This document shows, in pieces, positions 10,601 to 18,728 of a stretch of DNA of 64,000 nucleotides (position 1 is its first letter; every line of letters begins with the position of its first letter). This stretch comes from Bifidobacterium apri. Lineage in GTDB: Bacteria; Actinomycetota; Actinomycetes; Actinomycetales; Bifidobacteriaceae. The notes under the pieces were generated by a model. The model did not search any database and was not told the origin of the DNA. It saw only the letters and a list, made by a program, of their open reading frames with translations. Position numbers and translations under genes: made by a program. The stretch is taken from contig NZ_WBSO01000010.1 of the NCBI RefSeq assembly GCF_009299485.1, positions 1 through 64,000 of the forward strand, in the 5' to 3' direction.

Positions 10601-13460
10601 CGGCTGGGCCTTCAGCTTCGACGGCCTGCCCGTCATGGACAACGGCTCGGCTGTCACCTACACCGTCAAGGAAGAGCCCGTCGACGGATATACGGCTGCC
10701 ATCAGCGGTGATGCGACGAACGGTTTCACCATCACCAACACCATTGACCGGCACACCGTCAAACTCGCCAAAATCGACGAAAACGGGACCGCTCTGCCGG
10801 GTGCGAGCATGCGCTTGACAGACCCGAACGGTGTCGATGTCGTAGAACCGTGGATTTCCGGTGGACAGCCTTACGAAACCGAGCTGCCCGACGGATCCTA
10901 TGTACTCACTGAGACGCAGGCGCCGGCACACTACGACATCGCAGCCGCAATCCCGTTCAAGGTCAGCGGCGGCAAGGTGATCATCGGCGGCGAGCAGCAG
11001 GACCAGGCGACGGTTACGATGCGTGACGCACGCAGCCGTTTCCAAGTCAACATTGACAAAGTCAACGTGGCGGGCACGCGCGTGGAAGGCGCCGTCCTTG
11101 AAGTGACCACCGCGGGCGGCACAACCACGCTGGCTCAGTGGACCACGGACGGCGAAAACGCGCACGCGCTCAGCCTCGAGCCCGGCTCGTATCGGCTTGT
11201 GGAAGCCCAGGCTCCGGCTTCAGGTATGTATGCAGCCATCGACCCGATCGACTTCACCGTAGGCGATGACGGTACCCTGACTGTGACCGATGGGGAGGGC
11301 GCCCGCACGCTTGGCGGCAACACCATCACCGCGGTTGATACATACGCCAGCCATACAGTGAAGGTCTCCAAGAAGAGCCTGACCGAGGGCATCGGTGAAA
11401 TCGCCGGAGCACAGCTGGAAATCAGCGGTGTGAATCTTGACGGTGAATCCGTCGAAGATCAGTGGACTTCCGAGCAAGGCAAAGATCATTCGACCGAACT
11501 CAAGCCGGGAAGCTACACGCTTCGGGAAACCGCAGCCCCCGCCGGGTATACGACCGCCGCACCGATTGATTTCACCATCACGCCGGGCGGTGCGCTGGAA
11601 ATCGGTGGTGAACGTCAATACGGTCGAACGCTTGACATGATCGACGAGCCGGCAACCACGCCGGTCACCTTGAGCAAGGTCGGCAGCGATAACGTGTCGC
11701 GCGAACTCGCCGGCGCAAGCTTGAAGATCACCGGCACCACCTTTGAAGGCGTCTCGTACCGTCATACGTGGACGTCCAAGGCGGATGGGCCGCTCGTGCT
11801 TCAGCTGCCCAATGGCACCTACACGATGAGCGAAACCAGTGCGCCGGATGGTTACGAAGCCGCCGATCCCATCGATTTCACTGTGACAGACGGTGTCCTC
11901 ACCATCAACGGTCAGACAGTGGCCGACGATACTGTCCGTATGCAGGACAAGGCGGTCGCAAAGACCGCGGTGACGGCAGTCAAACAATGGTCCGATGGCA
12001 ATGATCGAGACGGCAAGCGTGCCACGAGCGTCAAGATGGTGCTCAAGGCGAACGGCAAAACCGCCACGACGGCCAATGGCCTGGTTTCGGATGCTGACAG
12101 CATTCGCACCTTGAGCGCAGCGAACAACTGGTCGACCACATGGTCCGGCCTCACGCAAGCCGATGACAAGGGCAAGACCATCCGGTACACCGTCGAGGAA
12201 ATCACCTTCGACAGCGCCAACTACCATGAGAGCACACACCGTGTGCCGCAAACGGATGGCGTACGGATCTACGTGACCAACATCCACCAGCCTGACACCA
12301 TCGCCATCAGCGGCACGAAAGTCTGGGACGACAACGATAACGCGGACGGCGTGCGCCCGGATCATATCGATGTCGTGCTGTACGGCAACGGCTCGCCGAT
12401 GGTGACCACGGACATTACTCCGGACGCTGACGGAACGTGGAAGTGGACCTTCGAAGGCATGCCGAAGAACGACAGCAACGGCAAGCCGATTGTCTACACC
12501 ATGGCGGAAAAGCCTGTTGACGGATACACGTCTTCCGTGATCGGCGATGCCGAGCACGGGTTCACGATTACGAATACGCGCTCGCAGAGCACTACCGACA
12601 TCACCGTGAACAAGGTGTGGAACGACGATGACGATACCGCCCAGTTGCGGCCGGATGCCATCCGTGTACAGCTGTATGCCAATGGTCGGCAGGTCGGTCG
12701 TTCTGTTCGTCTCACCGCGAAGGACGGCTGGGTTCACACGTGGAACGCGCTGCCGGTGAACGTAGACGGTCAACCGGTCACATACACCGTGAAGGAACTG
12801 GGCAGCGTGGAAGGATACGCCAAGCCAGCCGTCACAGGGAATGCGACTGACGGGTTCACCATCACCAACACCATCGAACGGCATACCGTGAAACTGAATA
12901 AGGCCGATGCGCTTGACAATAGTGTTCGCCTCGACGGTGCCACCCTTGCCGTCACCACGATGGACGGGAAGACGGTCAAGGACGCCGACGGCAGTGACCT
13001 GACATGGGTCACCGACGCTGACAAGCCTCGCGTGGCATCCCTGGCCCCAGGCGACTACCTGCTGCATGAGGTCGCGGCGCCGAAGGGCTACCAGTTGACC
13101 GGCGACGTGTACTTCCAGGTGAAGGATGACGGAGCCATCGATGCGGCGACCGCGGCATCAGACGGCGTCGTGCTGATCAGCGATCTGAAATCGACCGTAC
13201 CGCCGGTTATTCCTCCGGTGACGCCGCCAATCACTCCGCCGGTGACGCCACCGACGACCCCGCCGACGACCCCGCCGACGACTACGACCACACAGCGGCA
13301 GCAGCCGCGACTTGCACAGACCGGTGTTGCAATCCTGCTGAGCGCGGCATCAGCGGTCCTGTTGGCTGCGTGCGGAGTCATGCTCATGATGCTGCGCCGT
13401 CGCCATGAAGGCATCTCACCGAAGCACGATGACGCGCAAACTTCGAGGAGGCAAGCATGA
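4680..13460 (+). CDS. Giant LPxTG-like surface adhesin with Cna-B and SpaA repeats
   Basis: This 2926-residue secreted protein has a signal peptide (about residues 1-40, ending AYA). An N-terminal adhesin-like Ig domain follows, with the motif TYKLPHGLKL. Next come several isopeptide/DUF11-like domains to about residue 900. From about 900 to 2830 it alternates nine SpaA-like prealbumin-fold domains, many with E-boxes of the type ETxAPxGY, and ten Cna-B domains marked by KxWxDxxNxxGxRP. A Pro/Thr-rich wall spacer lies at about 2840-2870. The sorting signal is LAQTG at 2878-2882, then a membrane helix and an RRRH tail. Such repeats usually form stalks stabilised by Lys-Asn isopeptide bonds; the N-terminal part is the likely ligand-binding head. 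The ATG at 4680 follows GAGGAGAAG. It overlaps the downstream amylase start by four bases. The ligand is unknown, and no sortase gene is in this window. Confidence 0.92.
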   Translation: MVAMHSDRVSIHSVWRTAVAALVALATLFACAVVSAPQAYAEQRDLSQYIDKGSTVVSVSKDNGQTWTPYTEGMSVSYNDKIRVSLHWKFPNTIRVKSGDTFTYKLPHGLKLNEGKKYDLYNNGAVDGNFVINGDTLTVTYTKDEGQDVTGFATVDANIDQSADPDGTGGKKSFEFPGYGTLVFNLPSTASVSASKSNAKTVPGNPDKFDFIVTVTSNGKTSGVTLDDSMGELLTIDETTPVMVYTDANCTQPYTGKVTVTGNTAGSRAFTTVIDSMDTKQTLYVKYRVNADRDSIYSSTTSDRNDSAGRRTNTVSYTWNGNTNKQTTSNRIDINNTWSVDKTGNYDKSSKTITWTAVLRPGDSGDISGAKLKDVLGNGLEAPTGDVTMDYYDEEWWNNPNQLKGSISIPWSQVASGSYAVPSSVAGHKRYVLTYSTKVDNPPSDDQDAKTYNNTFTITPAKPANVPGQSATGNVPIGNTQPKAKVSKKFVSAAAQDGRTKLTWETTVTANRDLVNPRFVDVISAESSTGSHSFDCANITTAFNISMQGAGAAPQYKVSSCESGKVVLDFGSTIPKGAVMTIEYSTYVSPDTPAGTKETNTATFAGISASANYTIPKKEQPTLSKAFVYYPDSNPSAGRLPWSLEVSNIDASAKKVTITDTLPQGLKYVPNSVKLSNCTGQGSDLQQCVAENIDVATSGNTLVFTLKNPAIASGGNGVTITYTTTYSDFAAAAQQYTQYVNSAYLTVDGTQYAPVPAYGGGQLTSLVSKNVNYSEDTAPYANYTIDVNPAAIPLNDGNKLTLTDTISDSLALNATSVKIVSESGSELPGASYTYNPTTRLLTVTVPDSTHAKVTYAARVLLKPGSQMSINNTVVLKGYSDSGWESATTLKGSVYEAKGGTTSDRFTLSIYKYADGDASHALPDAEFGIYQLEVSNGKATKQTLVDTETTDKNGTVAYGALLPNTVYKISETKAPSGYQTAEPLYIVFPDTAADISTYENQTVDGHKLIVASTSDGVTLQTYSWDCADKETPRSYPVTVSKVDATDEKTKLKGAQLQLIRMNNGAEGTIEAEWTTDGVHDHQVTLSSSGEYRLKEVSAPQGYEVAAPIDFTVNSDGTIVRNGQSVSAIVMTDSPKTTSVKATKVWNDANNQDGKRTDASFSLYRQVAGETEQKISGKDKTIASNATGDGLTVQWTGLPQYENGKPITYSVKENTANTNGYKTTVSGNASSGYTFTNTYTPQTTAISVRKVWDDADNQDGIRPNNVHVELYADGVATGRTAAITGANNWTVTFADLPVYASGKAIAYSVREQAVNGYTAQVSGTAADGYTITNTHKPQTVTIQGSKTWNDDNNLTGNRPKSITIDLYANGKKVDSRIATASGSWRWDFGDQPAYSAGAKIAYTIVEEPVTGYSAQVDGYNVTNTVTKHEVKLLKTDESGTPVAGAVMHVATTSGTQVGASWTSGTQATSMQLAAGDYQLVEEAAPAGYQPASSPVAFTVSTNGTVTVNGAKADAATVTMADKLDTIDITGIKQWNDNNNHDGLRPDNVTISLLANGQPVTDATGKQRSTTVTAEDGWQFNFKNLPRVDASGKAIAYSVKEQPVAGYTSAVSGDATSGFTVTNTHDNETVEINGIKQWKNDTEATRPQSVTLQLYADGSPVLGADGNPLTATASASNGWTYAFTGLPKYNKGVVVNYTVVETSSTNDYIAEIGNADNNYAVTNTYVPGKRSLTVIKQWIDAAGTGSSTNRRASISVQLYADGNPAGSPVKLNADNGWTYTWTDLDAKKAGADIAYTVKETAVPEGYTASSSTSGDGNVITLTNTARRYPVTIVKTDGDAPLAGAKLQITDVNGVPVEGSFTSNGSSTIHNLYPGDYLLTELQAPEGYQIADAIAFNIAAGGKVTFTGKDGSKKSAENSTLTMADKSQTTNISGTKVWNDNADQAGKRPSAITVDLLANGKAVTKNGKPVTANASAETGWAFSFDGLPVMDNGSAVTYTVKEEPVDGYTAAISGDATNGFTITNTIDRHTVKLAKIDENGTALPGASMRLTDPNGVDVVEPWISGGQPYETELPDGSYVLTETQAPAHYDIAAAIPFKVSGGKVIIGGEQQDQATVTMRDARSRFQVNIDKVNVAGTRVEGAVLEVTTAGGTTTLAQWTTDGENAHALSLEPGSYRLVEAQAPASGMYAAIDPIDFTVGDDGTLTVTDGEGARTLGGNTITAVDTYASHTVKVSKKSLTEGIGEIAGAQLEISGVNLDGESVEDQWTSEQGKDHSTELKPGSYTLRETAAPAGYTTAAPIDFTITPGGALEIGGERQYGRTLDMIDEPATTPVTLSKVGSDNVSRELAGASLKITGTTFEGVSYRHTWTSKADGPLVLQLPNGTYTMSETSAPDGYEAADPIDFTVTDGVLTINGQTVADDTVRMQDKAVAKTAVTAVKQWSDGNDRDGKRATSVKMVLKANGKTATTANGLVSDADSIRTLSAANNWSTTWSGLTQADDKGKTIRYTVEEITFDSANYHESTHRVPQTDGVRIYVTNIHQPDTIAISGTKVWDDNDNADGVRPDHIDVVLYGNGSPMVTTDITPDADGTWKWTFEGMPKNDSNGKPIVYTMAEKPVDGYTSSVIGDAEHGFTITNTRSQSTTDITVNKVWNDDDDTAQLRPDAIRVQLYANGRQVGRSVRLTAKDGWVHTWNALPVNVDGQPVTYTVKELGSVEGYAKPAVTGNATDGFTITNTIERHTVKLNKADALDNSVRLDGATLAVTTMDGKTVKDADGSDLTWVTDADKPRVASLAPGDYLLHEVAAPKGYQLTGDVYFQVKDDGAIDAATAASDGVVLISDLKSTVPPVIPPVTPPITPPVTPPTTPPTTPPTTTTTQRQQPRLAQTGVAILLSAASAVLLAACGVMLMMLRRRHEGISPKHDDAQTSRRQA

Positions 13461-16400
13461 ACGCCTACGGACAATCACCACGACACGGCAATGTGTCAAC
13501 GCTCCGGCGTCTATGGATGCGCCAGTGGCGTACAGTGACGAGGGGAGCGGTCGCTGTGGCAGCGTGCGCTGCGTTGACGGCGGTCGGTCTGGTGGGACAA
13601 CCCACCATTGCCGCAGCTAACGCATCCGCGGCACCGAAAACCGCCCCGCAAAGCGATGTCACCGTTGTCGCGTTCCAGCAATCCTGGAACACCATTGCCA
13701 AGGAATGCACGGAAACCTACGGTCCTGAAGGCGTGGGGTACATCCAGGTCTCCCCGCCTGAAGAGTCCATCCAAGGCACCCAGTGGTGGACTGCATACCA
13801 GCCGGTCAGTTATCGGATCGATTCCAAATTCGGAACCGAAGCCGAATTCAAGTCGATGATTCAGCAGTGCAACGCGGTCGGTGTCAGCATCGTCGCCGAT
13901 GCGGTGATCAACCATACGACCGGTGCTGATGTCGCCTTGGTCAACGACCAGCAGGGCGTGGCCGGATCCGCCTACAACGGCAGCTACGGACGCTACCCCG
14001 CCATGGGTGATGGTGTGTACCGGTACAAGGAAAACGGCAATGGCCACCAATACGGTCTGACCACCGACGATTTCCATGACTGCACCGACAACATCGTCGA
14101 TTACACGAACGCCGACCAAGTGCGCAACTGCCGTTTGTCCACCATGTGGGATCTCAATACCGGTTCGGCACATGTCCAGGACATCGAGGCGGACTACCTC
14201 GCCAGACTCTGGAAAGACGGCGTGCGCGCATACCGTATCGATTCCGCCAAGCATATCGATCCCGCTGATCTGGCGGCGATCAAGGCGAAGCTGGCGGAGA
14301 AGATCGGCGTCGCAGCCGCGGATATCCCCTGGGTACAGGAAGTCATCTACCACGGAGGTGAAGCCGAGGCACTGAACCCGCGCAACTATCTGGGCAACGG
14401 CAAAGTCATCGAATTCAGCTACGCCTACCAGCTCAAGCAGGACTTCGCCAGCTCGGTGACCAAGCTCAAGAACATATCGAAAGGGCTTACGCCGTCCTCG
14501 AGCGCCAACGTGTTCGTCAGCAACTGGGATACCGAACGCTCTGACGAGACCCTCACCCCTGCTTCGGGTGCACGTTATGAGCTGGCGAACGCATTCCTGC
14601 TCGCCAACGACTACGGTTCACCGAAACTCATGTCCTCCTACTGGTACGGCAATGACACCGCGGTCGGGCCATCCGGCGCAACGGACACGACCGTGCCGGA
14701 CGTCGATATGAATACCGCATGCAAGGCGGCCACAGGCAACGACTCTGACCGCTGGCAGGACGGCCAATGGTTGTGCCAGCAGCGCTGGACATCAGTGCGT
14801 GGCATGATCGGCTTCCACAACGCGGTCCAAGGCACGAGCGTGGCCAACTGGCAGAACGACGGCGACAACAATATCGGGTTCGCGCGCAGCTCGAACGGCC
14901 AAGACCAAGGCTTCTTCGCGATCAACAACACCCTGCAGGCGCATCATGTCAGCTACTCCACCAATCTGCCTGACGGCGAATACTGCAACGTATACGCTTC
15001 ACGGGATTGCTCCGTGCGCGTCAGCGTGAAGGGCGGCAAGCTTGACACGACGATCGGCGCCCGCAGTGCAGTCGCCATTTACGCAGCTGCGACACCATCC
15101 ACATGGGTGAGCAGCTCTACAGGCGCGACCGATGTCTCCGACCCTGATTATCAGGACACTGCGGATGGGTCGAAGGTCGCTGACCGTTCGCTCACCGTCT
15201 ACTATCGTCCCGATCAGAGCTGGGGCAACGTCAATCTGTACTATTCGCTCGGCGGTTCCGACACCACGAAGACACTGGCTATGCGTCAGGTCTCCGGCCA
15301 TGACGGCTGGTACAGCACGACCATCTCCGATGCCGGGCTACGTGGAGTATCCTTCCACTTCGGCAACGGATCTGGAGCCTATGACTGGCAGAACGGTAAC
15401 GGTGCACAAGGAACATCCTACGAGGCGGAAGTCGGTGCGACCGTCATCGCCGTGCAAGGCCATCAGTCAAGTCTGGGCATGCCATTCGCCACGAACGGCG
15501 AAAACAAGACCCGGTTCACGTTGCACGTCTCTGCGGATATCAACGCGACCCACGCCGAAGTGTGGGGAACAGACAAGTCCGGCAAAACGCTGGCGAAGAA
15601 GAGCTATGCGTTCACCGGAACCGATTCCTTCGGTGATGTGCTCATCCATGAGTTCTCCGGTGATTATGCGGCGTTCAGCTTCCGTTTGACCGACGATTCG
15701 GGCGCCACTGTTATCGGCGGCGATTATTCCGCCGCGGCACTTGACCACGTCAGCGGCGTCGTCGAGGCGTGGGTGGATTCCAACAACCCGTCAACGGCGT
15801 TCACCAATTCGCCTGCGGCGCGTCAAGGAACCAGCATCCCGACAGCGAACGACCAGAAAAATCCTAAGAACCTGCATGTGGTCATCCACTACCAGCGAGC
15901 GGACGGGCAGTACCAGCAGTACAACCTGGACGATGACACGTGGCGAGGCTGGGACGTGTGGTCTTGGCAGTACAACTCTGCCGGCAGAGCTTACGCGTTC
16001 ACCGACCACGACGATTTCGGCGAAATCGCGTCCTTCGACTTGAATTCTCCAAGCGGCGTGCGCAACGTCGAATTCCTGTTGCGCCAGGGCGGCAGCTCTT
16101 GGCTGGCCAAGGATCCGGACAACTCTCCGGATCGTGAGATTCCTGAATCCCTGCTGAGCGTTGCCGATAGTGAGAACGGCACGGCGGAATTCTGGGTCGT
16201 CAGCGGCGACCCGACCCTGTACGCCTACCGTCCGACCACTCATCTGGTCACCTTCGACGGCAACGGCGGAGAGCCGACGACCCGCGTATCGGTAGCGGAC
16301 CGCGCGTCGCAGAAAACAACCGGCATCGCCGTGCCGTCAGCGCCCACCAGAACCGGCTACATGTTCAGCCAGTGGACTTGTGACAAGGACGGCAAGCAAG

Positions 16401-18190
16401 CCTATGACTTCGACACGCCGGTCACCGACGATATGACCTTGTACGCGCAGTGGGATCCCGCCTACACCGTCAGCTTCGACAATGACGGATACGATTACCA
16501 GCCGTATACCGTAGAGCAGGGTGACACCGCGACCGAACCGGCGCAGGATCCGACGCGCGACGGGTACGCCTTCAACGGTTGGTACGCCGACGCTGCACGA
16601 ACCGTTCCGTTCGACTTCACCAAGCCGCTGACCTCGGATGTCACCCTGTACGCGGGTTGGAAGAGCACGAACCATACGGTCACCTTCGATTCGCAAGGCG
16701 GCAGTGCGGTCAACCCGCAGACCGTTGCGGACGGTAAGACGGCCACGGCGCCCGCCGAGCCGATCCGCAGTGGGTTCACATTCGGCGGATGGTCCACCGA
16801 TCAGCAGGGGACGCAATCCTATACGTTTGCGGCTCCCGTTACCGGTGACCTCACCTTGTACGCCGTATGGGTGGACAATGCGAGCATGCCGCACAGCGTG
16901 ACTTTCCACGCGAACGACGGTACCCAGAACACCAGTTGGATCAGAGTGTCCGCAGGCTCGACCGTGCAGGCGCCAAACCCGGCGCCAACCCGTCAAGGAT
17001 ATCGGTTCGCTTACTGGTCGCTGGATGCTGCAGGCACCCAACCATACGATTTCAACACCACGGTGACCACCGATCTCGACCTGTACGCACAGTGGGCCGG
17101 TATGCATACGGTGAGCTTCGACACGGGCACTGATACGGCCATCGACCCGCAACAGGTCTTGGACGGCACGACTGCCACTCGACCGGCCGATCCGGTACGT
17201 GAAGGGTACACGTTCACCGGTTGGTCAACCGACAAGACCGGAAAGACCATGTTCGACTTCAACAGCCCTGTCACTTCGGACGTGGCGCTGGTCGCACAGT
17301 GGGCGGCAAACCGGCAGACGGTGACGTATGATGCCCAAGGCGGTTCGGACGTGGCGTCCCAGCAGGTGGCATATGGCTCTCAGGCAGTTCGCCCCGGTGA
17401 ACCGACACGCGACGGGTATGTGTTCGAAGGCTGGAGCACGCAGGCGGACGACCCCGATGGATCGCACATCTACGATTTCGATGCTCCGGTCACCGGCGAT
17501 ATCACCTTGTACGCGTTGTGGGCACCACAGGAGGCCTCGGGTTCCGCCAACAAGCTGGAAATCGTCATGCATGTCTACGATGGCGTGAGCTACCGCGAGC
17601 ACGTGAAGCACGGACGCAAGGCGGTGAAACCGGTTGACCCGATTCGCTCCGGCTACACCTTCACCGGCTGGTCGACCGACAAGGCCGGCAAGAAGCTGTA
17701 CGACTTCGCAACCCCGGTCAACGCGCCGCTGAGCTTGTACGCGCAGTGGTCGCAGAATCCGGGTTCCGATACCTCGACATCGCAAGGCAACGGCGACGAT
17801 AAGACCGACGGTAACACTGGTGATTCTGGTACTGATACCAAGTCGGATACCGATTCCGATAACCAACAGGGCACTGGTACAGGATCAGGTTCTGCATCTA
17901 CCGGCACCGGATCCGGCTCGACGGCCACCGTGTCTGACGGCAATACGCCGAGTGCGTCCGGTGTGACTGCCGGCGGTCCAGTGAATCTGAATCCGGCATC
18001 AGGGGCGAATGTGCCGAGCGCACGTCAACAGACGGGACCGGGATCGGCGGGCGGCAAGCTCGCCAAGACCGGCGCCGGTGTGACCGCCGTACTCGCCGCA
18101 GCGCTGGTATTCGCAGGACTCGGAACCGCGCTGCGCGCCGATACGGCGAAGCATCGTCGGCCTGCAGGCGGGCGGCACACACGTCACTGA
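13457..18190 (+). CDS. Cell-wall-anchored GH13 alpha-amylase with CBMs and InlB repeats
   Basis: This 1577-residue exported enzyme has a long signal sequence (about 55 residues). The GH13 barrel spans about residues 65-480: region I DAVINH at 148-153, nucleophile Asp262 in GVRAYRIDSAKH, acid/base Glu295 in WVQEVI, and Asp358 in FVSNWDTER. In region IV the usual His before the Asp is Trp357. A CBM25-like starch-binding module follows at about 578-665. A pullulanase-associated (CBM41/PUD-like) module spans about 805-920. Seven Listeria-Bacteroides (InlB-type) repeats cover about 928-1432, then a Ser/Thr/Asp/Gly-rich linker, LAKTG at 1535-1539, a membrane helix and a basic tail. The expected activity is endo-cleavage of alpha-1,4-glucan at the cell surface. 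The start overlaps the adhesin stop (ATGA) and has a GAGGAGG site, so the two genes are co-transcribed and probably translationally coupled. Confidence 0.93.
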   Translation: MNAYGQSPRHGNVSTLRRLWMRQWRTVTRGAVAVAACAALTAVGLVGQPTIAAANASAAPKTAPQSDVTVVAFQQSWNTIAKECTETYGPEGVGYIQVSPPEESIQGTQWWTAYQPVSYRIDSKFGTEAEFKSMIQQCNAVGVSIVADAVINHTTGADVALVNDQQGVAGSAYNGSYGRYPAMGDGVYRYKENGNGHQYGLTTDDFHDCTDNIVDYTNADQVRNCRLSTMWDLNTGSAHVQDIEADYLARLWKDGVRAYRIDSAKHIDPADLAAIKAKLAEKIGVAAADIPWVQEVIYHGGEAEALNPRNYLGNGKVIEFSYAYQLKQDFASSVTKLKNISKGLTPSSSANVFVSNWDTERSDETLTPASGARYELANAFLLANDYGSPKLMSSYWYGNDTAVGPSGATDTTVPDVDMNTACKAATGNDSDRWQDGQWLCQQRWTSVRGMIGFHNAVQGTSVANWQNDGDNNIGFARSSNGQDQGFFAINNTLQAHHVSYSTNLPDGEYCNVYASRDCSVRVSVKGGKLDTTIGARSAVAIYAAATPSTWVSSSTGATDVSDPDYQDTADGSKVADRSLTVYYRPDQSWGNVNLYYSLGGSDTTKTLAMRQVSGHDGWYSTTISDAGLRGVSFHFGNGSGAYDWQNGNGAQGTSYEAEVGATVIAVQGHQSSLGMPFATNGENKTRFTLHVSADINATHAEVWGTDKSGKTLAKKSYAFTGTDSFGDVLIHEFSGDYAAFSFRLTDDSGATVIGGDYSAAALDHVSGVVEAWVDSNNPSTAFTNSPAARQGTSIPTANDQKNPKNLHVVIHYQRADGQYQQYNLDDDTWRGWDVWSWQYNSAGRAYAFTDHDDFGEIASFDLNSPSGVRNVEFLLRQGGSSWLAKDPDNSPDREIPESLLSVADSENGTAEFWVVSGDPTLYAYRPTTHLVTFDGNGGEPTTRVSVADRASQKTTGIAVPSAPTRTGYMFSQWTCDKDGKQAYDFDTPVTDDMTLYAQWDPAYTVSFDNDGYDYQPYTVEQGDTATEPAQDPTRDGYAFNGWYADAARTVPFDFTKPLTSDVTLYAGWKSTNHTVTFDSQGGSAVNPQTVADGKTATAPAEPIRSGFTFGGWSTDQQGTQSYTFAAPVTGDLTLYAVWVDNASMPHSVTFHANDGTQNTSWIRVSAGSTVQAPNPAPTRQGYRFAYWSLDAAGTQPYDFNTTVTTDLDLYAQWAGMHTVSFDTGTDTAIDPQQVLDGTTATRPADPVREGYTFTGWSTDKTGKTMFDFNSPVTSDVALVAQWAANRQTVTYDAQGGSDVASQQVAYGSQAVRPGEPTRDGYVFEGWSTQADDPDGSHIYDFDAPVTGDITLYALWAPQEASGSANKLEIVMHVYDGVSYREHVKHGRKAVKPVDPIRSGYTFTGWSTDKAGKKLYDFATPVNAPLSLYAQWSQNPGSDTSTSQGNGDDKTDGNTGDSGTDTKSDTDSDNQQGTGTGSGSASTGTGSGSTATVSDGNTPSASGVTAGGPVNLNPASGANVPSARQQTGPGSAGGKLAKTGAGVTAVLAAALVFAGLGTALRADTAKHRRPAGGRHTRH

Positions 18191-18268
18191 CCGGGAGACT
18201 CCGGTATCGCATTGCCGGAGGCTGCCGGACAGATGATGTGGTATGACGACAACCGGTGACCACTCGTT

Positions 18269-18297
18269 GGGCGGGATTTGCATGTGCAATCCCGCCC
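18269..18297 (+). terminator. Hairpin terminator after the amylase gene
   Basis: GGGCGGGATT pairs with AATCCCGCCC-type sequence, and TGCA extends the stem with one bulged base. It lies about 80 bp after the amylase stop. A short T-containing tail follows (GTGGTTTTCC). Confidence 0.6.
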
Positions 18298-18507
18298 GAC
18301 GTGGTTTTCCGGGCTGGTTGTTCGATTGTCGTCTTCGGTTGTACTCACGAACCGGTCTGCCGCGAGGTCTGAGGTCTGAGTCTGTGGTCGGCCGATGGTC
18401 TGGTTGTGGCCTGGTTCCGATCGTTCTCATTCGGCACAGCCAAGACACAACCGGCATCATGCGTCAGCTTCGTAATACGCCCGAATAGTCTCAGCAGTCT
18501 GCACAAT

Positions 18508-18536
18508 CTGACATGCACCGGCCGAACAGCTAGACT
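18508..18536 (+). promoter_or_regulatory. Promoter for the CmpB-like membrane protein gene
   Basis: A -35-like CTGACA (18508-18513) and -10-like TAGACT (18531-18536) are separated by 17 bp, about 190 bp before the start codon. Confidence 0.5.
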
Positions 18537-18728
18537 GGAACACGTCGGCATGAGCACGAATATGCGTCTGCATATGCGTCTGTGAAGGGTGTACGGCCGG
18601 GTACGCATCCGTTCCACCATCGTCACGGCACTATAGCGTCCCACGCAGCGTGCGCAACAGCGCCGGCACGATTCCGCGGCCAGCCAGCCGAGGCGCGCTG
18701 CGGATCCGATTCAAGAAAGGCGTTCGGC

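Larger units (their letters stand above)
18191..18728. other. Intergenic region with terminator and promoter
   Basis: No gene is seen in these 538 bp. It holds the terminator hairpin of the adhesin-amylase operon (18269-18297) and a good promoter at 18508-18536 for the next gene. An in-frame GTG extension of the downstream gene from 18582 looks non-coding. Confidence 0.6.
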
